Of a stretch of DNA of 64,000 nt, positions 10,240 to 20,227 are shown one piece after another. Both the position numbers and the translations under genes were made by a program. This stretch comes from Plantago major (Eukaryota > Streptophyta > Magnoliopsida > Lamiales > Plantaginaceae), in the NCBI GenBank assembly GCA_026545765.1, contig CM048842.1, forward strand, positions 45,703,431-45,767,430, written 5' to 3'. The notes under the pieces are model-generated. The model did no database searches, was not told the origin of the DNA, and worked only from the letters and a program-made list of their open reading frames with translations. Within the stretch, counting starts at the first letter, position 1. Every line of letters starts with the position of its first letter.

Positions 10240-12709
10240 CATGGTGAGTTAATCAGTCCTACGTAAGACTTTGCCACCGTTATGGCACAAAAGAATGAGT
10301 CACTTGAACTTCAAAACTCTGAACAAAATTGCCAAGAAAGATTTAGTGGTTGGTCTTCCCAAAACATCTTTCAGAAAGGATGGTATTTGTTCTGCCTGTT
10401 AGATGGGGAAACAATCCAAGATATCTTTCAAGTCCAAAACCAAACACTCTACTGTTAGACCACTGCAACTGTTACACATGGATCTTTTTGAATCATCAGT
10501 AACAAGTTATGCAGGAAAGAAGTATGGTTTGGTTGTTGTAGATGACTTCTCAAGATTCACTTGGGTCGTCTTTCTGAAACACAAATCTGATTCCAGGGTG
10601 GAGATACCAAACTTGCTGAAAAAGTTCGAAGTCATGAAAAATGACAAGGTATCTGCAATCAGAACAGACCATGGTACTGAGTTTGTTAACCAGTACATAA
10701 AGGAGTTTTGTACCTGCAAAGGTATACAACATCAACTTTCCTCTGTAAGAACACCTCAACAAAATGGTGTTGCAGAAAGGAAAAACAGAACCCTTAAAGA
10801 AGCTGCAAGGACAATGCTAATGACCTTTGAAATAAGTGAAGTTTATTGGGTTGAAGCTGTAAACACATCATGTTACACTCAGAACAGATGTTTGATAAAT
10901 AAACACCATGACAAGACCCCATATGAAATCTTGGTTGGTAGACCCCCTAATATCAAACATTTGAGAGTATTTGGTTGTAAATGTTTTGTTCTCAACAACG
11001 GAAAAGAATATCTGAGAATATTTCAACCAAAAGTTGATGAAGGTGTATTTCTTGGTTATTCAATGAATAGCAAAGCTTACAGAATTTACAACAAAAGAAC
11101 AAAGAAGATTCAAGAATCAGTTCATGTTGTATTCTATGAAGCAAGTAAGAAAACACCTCTTATTGATGAAATCTCAGAAAAGTTCAAGGAACTAATGATA
11201 AAGGATTCTGAAAAAGAACCCTCAGAAAGGAAAAATATTATTGTGGAAAGTGAGGATGACTCTGACGTAGAAAAGCATAAAATGCCTAGTAACAACCAGA
11301 TGACTCACAGACATGATGAAGAATTTCCAAAGAAACTTCTTGAAATGGAAAAGGTTACTGAGAACCTTCATCATGAAAAGGTATCTGAAAATGAGACTGC
11401 TGAAATGCAAGTTTCAGATATCTCTAACACTGAAAAAGTGTCAGATATCCATGGCATTTCACATATGTCAGATATCTCAGATACTGAAAAAGTATCAAAT
11501 CATAATCTTAGTGATTCACATTCAGATCACTTAGATATTGATCCTACTATCACTAAACCTATGATGAAGTGGATCAAAGATCATCCTGCAAAAGTTGTAA
11601 TTGGACCAATTAATCAGGGTGTTAGGACTAGGAGAGCAATAGCTGAAAATGCTGATTCTCTCTTTGGATGTTTTATCTCAGATATTGAACCAAAAACCAT
11701 TGAAGAAGCCTTAAGAGACCAAGATTGGATCTCTGCAATGCAAGAAGAATTGGATCAATTTGAGAGAAACAAAGTATGGAAACTAGTTCCATTTATAGAA
11801 GGAAAATCTGTGATTGGAACTAAGTGGGTTTTCAGAAACAAAATGAATGAGTCTGGTGAAATAACCAGAAACAAAGCAAGATTGGTTGCCAAGGGATTTA
11901 CACAGACTGAAGGACTAGATTTTGATGAGTCATATGCACCAGTTGCCAGATTGGATGCAATTATACTCTTTCTAGCCTTTGCAGCTCATAGAAATTTTAA
12001 AGTTTATCAAATGGATGTCAATAGTGCATTCTTAAATGGTGAACTTGCTGAGGAAGTCTATGTTGAGCAACCACCTGGCTTTGAAGTTTCCTCAGAAAGT
12101 ACACTGGTCTATAAATTACAGAAAGCTCTATATGGACTGAAACAGGCTCCCAGAGCATGGTATGACACTTTGGCCAAATACCTTCTGGAAAGTGGTTTCA
12201 AGAAAGGTGAAGTTGATAAAACTTTATTTACCTTGAACCACGATGGGAAACTACTCTTAGTTCAAATATATGTTGATGATATCATATTTGGATCTAAGGA
12301 CAAGCAACTTTGTGATGACTTTGCAAATCTCATGAAAAGCAAGTTTGAAATGAGTATGATGGGAGAAATGAATTATTTCCTAGGATTGCAAGTCAAGCAA
12401 CTCAATGATGGAATATTCATTAGTCAAACAAAGTATGCAAAAGATATGCTCACAAAGTTCAATCTAAAGCCTTCTGAAAAGATTGCTAAGATACCTATGA
12501 GCATCGGAACCAAAATGACCTATACTGAATCAGATAAGAGTGTTGAAGAACATAAGTATAGGAAATTGATCGGTTCACTACTTTACCTTACTGCAAATAG
12601 ACCTGATATTCAATATGCTGTTGGAGTGTGTGCTAGATTTCAAGCAAATCCAATGCAAACACACTACAACACTGCTATGAAAATATTAAGGTATGTAAAG
12701 GTACAGTAG
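10240..12709 (+). CDS. Sirevirus integrase and reverse transcriptase
   Basis: The integrase zinc-binding part ([10 protein letters not shown] near 10270) is followed by the catalytic core: D in [11 protein letters not shown] in IRTDHGTEF, and E in [14 protein letters not shown]. After a Ser/Glu-rich linker comes a Ty1-type RT with [40 protein letters not shown] and the catalytic YVDDIIFGS (near 12269). A long continuous frame of about 768 codons covers 10403-12709. Integrase before RT defines Ty1/copia order. Together they copy and insert the element. Confidence 0.92.
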
Positions 12710-13221
12710 ATGTAGGTTTGTGGTATCCCAAAGAAAGTGCATTGAGTTTAGCTGGTTACTCAGATACTGATTATGCTGGATCACTGCTTGATAGGAAAAG
12801 TACCTCAGGAACTTGTCAGTTTCTGGGCACTAGACTTATCTCATGGTTTAGCAAGTAATAAAACTCAATTGCTACTTCTACCACAGAGGCTGAATATATT
12901 GCCGCTGGTTGTTGTGCAACACAAATTCTGTGGATTCAACAGCAACTTAAAGACTATGGACTCAATGAAGAGAAAACTCCTATTTTCTGTGACAACACAA
13001 GTGCTATTGCGATTACACAAAATCCTAAGTTTCATGCCAGAACAAAGCACATTGATGTTAGACATCACTTCATTAGAGATCATGTTGAAAAAGGCAATAT
13101 AGAGATACTCAAGATTGGCACAGAAGACCATCTTGCAGATATCTTCACTAAGCCACTACAGGAAAGTAGATTCTTAGCCTTAAGACATAGTCTTGGACTA
13201 TTGGAAGTACCTTCGAACTGA
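12710..13221 (+). pseudogene. Sirevirus RNase H
   Basis: The region encodes RNase H pieces including the GYSDTDYAG-like start, TSGTCQFLG, a SCCATTEAEY-like block, CDNTSAIAITQNPKFH and the tail ADIFTKPL...LRHSLGLLEV, all standard for copia. It degrades the RNA strand during reverse transcription. Fossil. Confidence 0.85.
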
Positions 13222-13231
13222 AAAAGTTCAA

Positions 13232-13390
13232 AAATCTGGAACGGGAATCCAGAAAAGAGAAAAGAGGTATCTCGAACGGGAATCCAGAAAAGAGAAAAGA
13301 GGTATCTGGAATGGGAATCCAGAAAAGAGGTATCTGGAACGGGAATCCAGAAAAGAGAAAAGAGAAATCTGGAACAAGAATCCAGAAGTC
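13232..13390 (+). repeat. Short tandem repeat at the end of Sirevirus pol
   Basis: About five imperfect units are built on TCTGGAACGGGAATCCAGAA plus AAGAGAAAAGAGG spacers, roughly 24-36 bp each. They start just after the pol stop. Nothing suggests a coding role. Confidence 0.8.
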
Positions 13391-14058
13391 AACAAAGGCT
13401 AAAGAGCGAAAAAGAAAAGATCTCTGAGACAGGAACTCAGATATCTGGTTCACTCTGTATCAGAGAAACACTAAAGAGAATAGTACAACAATCTGTAGTC
13501 AACTACTCTCTTGAAATTTGCATCAATTTCTATCTTTGTGAAAAACTTGGACAAATCCAAAATTTAAGACAGAATTCAGATGCAAATAGTGTTCTTGCTC
13601 AAACTAAAACGTGATTCAGATAGCTAAGAGCCAAAATTCATTAAATGGACACAATTACACTTGTTAATTGTGATCATTGCTGAAGAAGCAATGGTAACCG
13701 TTGATGAAATTGGACGTTTGATCTGTACGGTGGAAATTAATTCACAGTAACTAGTGGACTGTAAAAATTCCGACATAGTCTACTTTGCATTTAATGCTAA
13801 TTTTAACCGCCACTCACGCCTGCTTGCAATTCACAGATAGATACACACAAAAGAAATTTGTATGTATTTGTCTGTTGAGATTCTATTGCTATATATATAG
13901 GATTTTGGCATAGAAAATCACTTTTGCCCAATCCGAAATTTCTCCTTGCACCAAAACTGCAAAAACCTTCTCTTAATCCTCTGCAATTTCTCAAATTCTC
14001 TGCAAATCCCGATTAAGTTTTTCTGAAAAGAATCACTCAATCAAATCTATATAAAGAG
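13391..14058 (+). other. Sirevirus spacer between pol and the accessory region
   Basis: This non-coding, AT-rich stretch has no repeats beyond the minisatellite. A TATA-like CTATATATATAGG lies at about 13889-13901, some 160 bp before the accessory ATG (14059). A separate promoter for the accessory region is therefore possible but unproven. Confidence 0.5.
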
Positions 14059-17000
14059 ATGACCTCCAAGAAAACTTCTACCCAGAAATCCCAATCCTCC
14101 ACTGGTACTGCTGAAAAGCAAGCACCAGAGTTGGTTATCGTCAACAACAGACTGGTAGGAAAGTTTAATCCTGACCATTGGACTTCAAATCACAGAATGA
14201 TTTGGGGTGGTGCCATGGTTGAGGAATATCTCACGGGCGCAATAGAGAACCAAGCTGACAGAAAGCTGATTCTTGACATGCTTGAAAAGGCAAAGATCAA
14301 GGGTTTTCTATCTGCTCGCCCTAGTGGAATTTCATCACTCGATGTGTTGGAATTCTACAACAACTCCAGGATAATTTCCTGTGTTAATGAAGGCACTGCA
14401 ATAGTGTCTATCAAAACCTCAGTCCAAGGAAAGGAAATCCTTCTGGACTTAACAATTTTCTGTAAGTTGTTTGAGGTTCAAAATCTTGGAAAGGATTTTG
14501 AAATAAACACCAAGGATGATGATCTCCTTGAAGTTGTTAAACAGCTGTACAGTGACGTGTGTGATCTTGAAAAATCAGATACACCCACTGAGTTCAAGCT
14601 TGCTGACATCCGAACCAGACATCTGATGGTTCACTGGGATGTCTTGGCATGCATTCTTCACAGATGCTTTGATGGTCTACAGGGAGGTGCTGACCAGATA
14701 AGCCAAGAACGGTGGATGATGATGTTCTTGCTGAATCAACATGACAAAAGGCTGTAAAACCCTTTTAACTGCGGAAAGTACGCCTTCATGAAATTTGTGA
14801 AGAAGATACAAGGATCTGAGCCTAAGATTGCCAAAGGACTAGCTGAGCCCAAGGCCACTGTCAACTATGTTCTGAAGATATGCTACTTGCTAGAAAAGCT
14901 TGGCATTGAGCTCAGAGAGACGGCTGAAATAGCCAATAGCAACCTGCTCTACAAATATGAGCACACAAACATGATGAAAAAGGTTGATGGGTCTCAAAAA
15001 GGTTCTAAAGAAGCGCAAGTCTGAGAAGATATCTGAGGATAAGGTTGCGACTAAGAAGCCCAGAACTTCAAGGAAGAAGTCTGCTGGCAAGACAGAAGAC
15101 ACACCTATTGAGGTTGTCGACTCTCAGATATCTGCAGGCCTTGCAGATGAACTAATTAAGGCAGATGAACTCATCAATGCTGCAAAAGAGTCATCACCTA
15201 CTGAACAAGTAGACACAGCAAGAGAAAGTACATTTAGAAATATCACAGAATGCCTTGCTGATGAACTAATAAATGCTGCCAAGATAGGTGATCAGCACCA
15301 AGCCTTATCTGCATAAATCGTAGGAGTACTGGACCAATCAGTTCCTAATGATGATGAGAGCTCTGATGATGAAGATGATACACTAGTCATCTCTCAGGTC
15401 ATACAAAGAGCAAAAAGGGCCAAGGTTACTGTACAAGTAACTGGTGATAAGGTATCTGAAGAAGAACCTACACCTCAGGTTGCTGAGCCTATAGCACATG
15501 TTGTTGGTACAACATCAGGGAATGTGTCTTATGCACAATTACAAGAAGACCTGATGAGTGGTAATTTAGTACTGGCTGATGAAGATGAAGATTCCATGTC
15601 TAAAAGTCTGGAAGAACGGTCAACTGATCAATCTTCTGCTCCCAGACAACCACAACGACCACAAACACAACAACCACAACCACAACAACCACAAGTGGTT
15701 GATGAAATGGTTAATGAGCTCCATTTCGAAATACTAGCTTTTCAACAGGCTGAAGAAAATCCTGCAAAAGAGCAGGTTCCCCAACTCTTTGAGAGGGATC
15801 AAACTGAGACTTCTACTCAGAATGATCAAACAGGGGAGGCAACTGAGTTGCATACTCAGGAAAGGTGTGAAGTACCAGAAACTTCAAGCAAAGAAAATGC
15901 ACTGGGACAAGTAGACCAATGTATAGAAGGGTCACAAGTTCCAGAGACCAATCAGCCTGAAATTGCTCAGGTAGATGACTGGTTTAACTCTTACCTTGTG
16001 AAATATTTCTATACTAACACATCTTGTTACTCATAAAATTTCTTTGTTACAGGCTGAGTTAGAAACGCAGAAACAAGAGGAAGCTGAAAAGCTTGCCTCA
16101 GAAACTGAGAAGGAGGTTTCTTCAACCTCACCTCTTAAGACATCTGAGCCTGATTCACAGGTGAAAATATGATTCTTAAGATATAACTTCATCAGTCAAA
16201 TGTTTTTGTGCTTATTCATTTCTATAAATGTTTCTAACAGGCTCCAACTGAGATGGAAGAAGATAAGGCAGAATTGCCAGAGACAAACCCAGAAACCAAC
16301 AAGGTTTCTGAAGAATACATCACTGAGCCTTCTAACTTGAAGGTATATGGCAAATCAAGTGACAAGTATTTTTCATCTTGGGTTATCTCTTATCTCTTCT
16401 AATATTCAATACTTTCTACTTACAGGCTCAATTAGAAGTAGAAATGCAAGGGGACAAAGTTGCGACTCCCCCTGCATCAATGGAAATTGATGAAGCCCCC
16501 AAGGCTACATCACTCGAAAGAACACTAGAAACTGCACAAGTTTCTGAGAAAATTGAATCTGAGCTTCCTTTTAGGGAAGTAAGTAGCTCAACTTAGAATT
16601 CATTAAAAGCATGATTATTCATAAGTTATTTCAAACTGTTTCCTAAAGTATTGTATTTTTCTCAGGTTCAAGAAAGAAAGGTTGCTGAGGACCAGACTTC
16701 CCAGTCTCCACCTCACAACAAGATATCTGAGACACCAATTGTCTCAGTAGTTCAAGTCTCTGAGCCTGAAGTACTTACTCAGGTAACTCAGAAACCAAAC
16801 TACACTTCCACTCATATATCTACCAATGTTTTGAAACTCAATCAAAACTCTTTCTTTCAGGCTCAAACAGGTGCAAAGAAGGTTCCCAATGATGATAAAA
16901 GGGACCTACTTCCCTTCTTCAAGGCTCACACCCTGCAAAGCATATTCAATGCTTCCGGAAATGGCAGAAGTTAAGGTGCTCTGATATCTCTGAAATATTG

Positions 17001-18156
17001 AGAATCACTGAGCAACCAAACAGACGAGCACGAGCTCTTGACCTGGAAACTTATGTCCAAGCAATGTTCCCTACAGAACAGTACTTAGTTGCAACGTTAT
17101 TGAACAAGGACTTTTCCAGAGAAGTGGCGCACAGTTTGCTACAAGCCTTTGAGCAGGAAAATGGTCAGACAAGATTACAGATGGCATTCAAGCCAGCCCT
17201 GCCCCAGACTCTGCAATTTATACCTTCTGAACAAGAAGAAGTTAATGGGCAGAAGATCACTATCCCGGAAGTGATTAATCTTGTATCTGAGGATGATGAG
17301 GAGGAAGAGATAAACGAAAATGATTTTGAACCTCCCTCTGACCATCAACATACGGATGACAAAGAAAAAAAGGATGATGATGATGCCCTTGCACCAGGGA
17401 TCAGAGGAATCTCACACAGAAAGCATACCTCATCTGCTGAAAAGCAAACTGAGAAGAAATCCCAGAGATCCCCGCCTCCATCTCCTCAAAAGTCAAAACA
17501 TCCATCTTCTCCACAACAACAGGTTTCTACTGCACAAGTAGTTGAGGTTTCTGAGGATATTGCACAGAAAATGCTGAATACTCAATCCAGATCCACTCAA
17601 TTAAGACAATTGTTGGAAGAAGAACAACAGCTCCATCTTCAACTGGAAGATCAGATAGCTAGATCCAGAGACAAGCTAGATCAACTACAAGATCAATATC
17701 TGCAAGAAATGATTGCTTACTCTGAGGTCAAAGAGCTACAGGATGCTGTAAATGCGCTACACAAGGAACTAGATACTGAAGAAGTATCTGAAGTTAAGCA
17801 TGATGCTAAGGCTGCATCATCTTCAAAAGATATACCATCCTCCTCCCAGAAAGGAAATAAACCGCCTACGAGATGGTTCTTTGGACTTGATACGATCGAT
17901 GAAAATGTCCAAGAGGATGAAGATCATTTGTCATTGACTCGGATGATGATGAAGAAGACAAGACTTTGGCAAAGCACGGCAATGAACATCTGACGGTGTC
18001 ACACTTAAAAAGGAAGCTGATTGCACCCGCAATTTTCAGCAAACTGCCAAACGTCCACTCCCATGAGTACATGAACAGTTACCAAGTTCTGGCTCATCTG
18101 AAAAAGGAGTTGTCTTCACAGAACAAGGAAGTAACTGCCTCCGTCCCATCTGAACT
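14059..18156 (+). pseudogene. Sirevirus 3' accessory region, 5' part
   Basis: It starts MTSKKTSTQKSQSSTGTAEK. A globular N-terminal domain (about 14130-15000; residues such as NPDHWTSNHRMIWGGAMVEE) is followed by a long acidic, Ser/Pro/Gln-rich stretch. Short exon-like blocks separated by GT-AG introns lie at about 15971-16860. A coiled coil at about 17560-17790 follows (LRQLLEEEQQLHLQLEDQIA). I see no signal peptide or membrane segment, so the label env-like sometimes used for Sirevirus 3' ORFs is not supported here. The function is unknown. The rest lies beyond the Tat insertion, from 32184. Broken, with few breaks. Confidence 0.7.
15971..16860 (+). other. Array of five short GT-AG introns in the Sirevirus accessory region
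   Basis: Five segments of 78-87 bp start GT and end in a pyrimidine-rich tract plus AG (for example TTTCTTTCAG, TTCTAACAG). They separate four exon-like blocks of 108, 102, 153 and 117 bp, all multiples of three. Most blocks open with GCT plus an acidic or Gln codon. The introns are AT-rich and do not keep the reading frame, while the blocks do. Confidence 0.65.
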
Positions 18157-19067
18157 TGCTGAGGGTGAAACCTCAAACACTAACTAACTAAACCAACGCT
18201 AATATACAAGCTCAAATCCTCCTCCAACTTGAGATCCGGGGCACTACTTTTCCTCTATGTACCTGAAAGGACTAAGAGGGGGGGGGGGGTTAGAACTGGA
18301 TATCCGGATTGCCGTATGGTCAATCCGGTGTGAGCTTTACTCAAAGGAGAGATGGTAGCTCTCAATGCGATGGCTATGAGGGAGAGCAAGGTGTCCGAGT
18401 AATATATTTCCGAAGGAGACTTTTCAGAAGATAAAACTCTTAAAACTTTTTCAAACTTAGTTGCACTTAGTCTGACTTACCTCCTGGGCCTTTGACCTTG
18501 AGCTCTATTTATAGTTATTGAGTACTTATGGCGAGGCTCATAAGATGATGCCAAGTGTACGATCCAGATTCGGACATCAAGGCTACCTTTGGCCGATGGC
18601 CCATCAATGAACAGCAATCCAATGCTGGTTAATGGGCCTGGGAGGGTAGTTTGGACCTTTTCCCGCTGAGAGTACTGTTCCGCTCGTTGGGTCCGTGTAA
18701 GTCCCTCGGACAAATCTGTCTGCTTGGTTGACCTGCCCTTGGGCGACTCTGGATGTCCGAGCCTAGAGTCTCACGGAAGTATCTCGGTGGTTCTGTTACG
18801 TACGTTTGGGCTTATTTTGATGGTGGCGTCCGAGGTTCTCTCGTCCGGTCCGTAAGGCATCTTTGTACTGACATGGTCATGTTTGGAAGCCCTTCCTCAG
18901 CCAACTCGGATTAGCTTATGGAGGCAAAGTGACTTCAGCGTATGGGTCGATTCATTTTGGGCGGACCATGTGAGGTCGGACCAGTACTGAATTAGCCAGT
19001 TAGGCCGTGATGCGCCTTAGGACACGCTCTATGGCGCCCTTGACGGATTGGACGTATGTCCGTAACA
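18157..19067 (-). repeat. Tat element 1, 3' LTR
   Basis: It pairs with 31262-32180. A poly-G run near 18282 differs in length from the partner (near 31382). The TATA box on the minus strand (CTATAAATAG) is at about 18504-18514. Confidence 0.92.
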
Positions 19068-19090
19068 ACATATGTCCCCCAAGTTTCCAA
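19068..19090 (-). other. Tat element 1 polypurine tract
   Basis: The minus strand reads GGAAACTTGGGGGACATATGT directly before the 3' LTR; element 2 has GGAAACTAGGGGGACATATGT at the same place. Confidence 0.75.
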
Positions 19091-19664
19091 GTATCTTAGT
19101 AGGAGATAGTTGGTAACTTTTGAAGAGAAGAAGTGTGTTGTGGAGCGTATCCGAATCGTCAATTGGAGAGGGACGGATCCGCTCTTTTGAAATCCGTCGT
19201 CCGTGTTCAGGAACTCAATATATCTCTCTCCCCCCCCCCCCCTTTCCTTCTACAGTCCGAGTTAACGTTAAGTGCTCGGACTGTAGATGGAAAAGGTATT
19301 TGTAACGGAGGCATATTGTTCCGAGTACGGTAGGATGTAGTATAGCCGTTGGGAGACTTTCCGTTAGGCGATTGGTTGAGCTGGTGCTTCTGGGCCGCCA
19401 ATCTGTAAGTGGAAGAGGCCCAAGAAGGTCTTCTATTGGGCCCATTGGGGAAGTGTCCCGAATGGAGAGTCACGACCGTTGGATCGGGACATCATCAACG
19501 GTTGAGGTTGGAGGCCCCGCGGGTGTGACACACCTGTCACGCATTAAGTGCGTCGTTCTGACAGCCACCTCCTCGTGAATCGGTACAGCCTGTAGATCAG
19601 AAAGATCTGACGGTTGGGATTCAAACTCAGGTGATGTGACCCTTGGCATTCTCCAAATTGCCCT
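19091..19664. other. Tat element 1, region upstream of the antisense promoter
   Basis: No gene is seen. A poly-C run lies near 19232. The stretch is conserved in layout with 41310-41893 of element 2 and probably contains upstream promoter elements of aORF1. Confidence 0.5.
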
Positions 19665-19673
19665 TATAAATAG
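19665..19673 (+). promoter_or_regulatory. Antisense promoter P1 (TATA) for aORF1, element 1
   Basis: TATAAATAG sits in the context TTGCCCTTATAAATAGTCA and is identical at 41894-41902 in element 2, followed in both by TTGGTCACTTTCA-like or GTGGTCACTTTCA sequence. It lies about 560 bp before the aORF1 ATG, on the strand opposite gag-pol. Confidence 0.65.
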
Positions 19674-20227
19674 TCAACCCAGTGGTCACTTTCACTTTTA
19701 GAAAAATCGATACTCAGAGCTTTGAGGCAGCAATCCGAGCAAGTAAGACCGGTGAAGATTCTTAGATTTTTTGCTGCACATCTGTTCCTTCGGAGGATTG
19801 TTCGGGCTTGATCATCCGCAGAAACTTCCATACTCGACTGTTTGCCAAGTAAGGCCCTCTTTACTTTAATTGAGCAAGTTTCTTCTTCTTTCTTCGGTAT
19901 GCTATCTGTTGGGTGCCTCTTTCTGTGATATGCTGCTTGTTGGATGTTTACTTTGCTTTTGCTTTGTACTGGTGCACCCCATACTTTGAGCCATCAAAAA
20001 ATTTGCATGCGTATGCCTATCGGGTAGTATCTTGGTGCCGATTGGCACGCGAGCCATCGTGAATTGGCTTGTTTTAGTGTGCTGCGTCGTGTAGTCTCTA
20101 GTGTCAGTGGCGCATGGCAATGCGCCAAGAGTGGCGCCACTGGTGCCGATATTAGTACTTAGGCAGTGTAAACGAACTCTCGGACTACCACCAATGTCGT
20201 TTCTGACTCGTTTCCTTCTGCCTTAGG
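19674..20227 (+). other. aORF1 5' leader with probable intron, element 1
   Basis: No ORF is credible here. A consensus acceptor TTCCTTCTGCCTTAG ends one base before the aORF1 ATG in both elements, so the leader probably contains an intron ending right at the start codon. The donor is less clear (near 19850). Confidence 0.5.

Noticed and set aside
15640-15700. CAACAACCACAA-type repeat as a CRISPR-like or satellite array
   Set aside because: It is a Gln/Pro-rich coding low-complexity stretch.
14059-18156. Sirevirus accessory region as a host gene captured by the element
   Set aside because: It lies in the usual place of Sirevirus 3' ORFs and continues to the polypurine tract after the Tat insertion. 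Capture stays possible for the intron array only.
18470-18520. Conserved GAGGTAAGT just after the TATA box on the minus strand of Tat LTRs, as a leader splice donor
   Set aside because: It lies about where transcription should start, so it could not act as a donor in the transcript.
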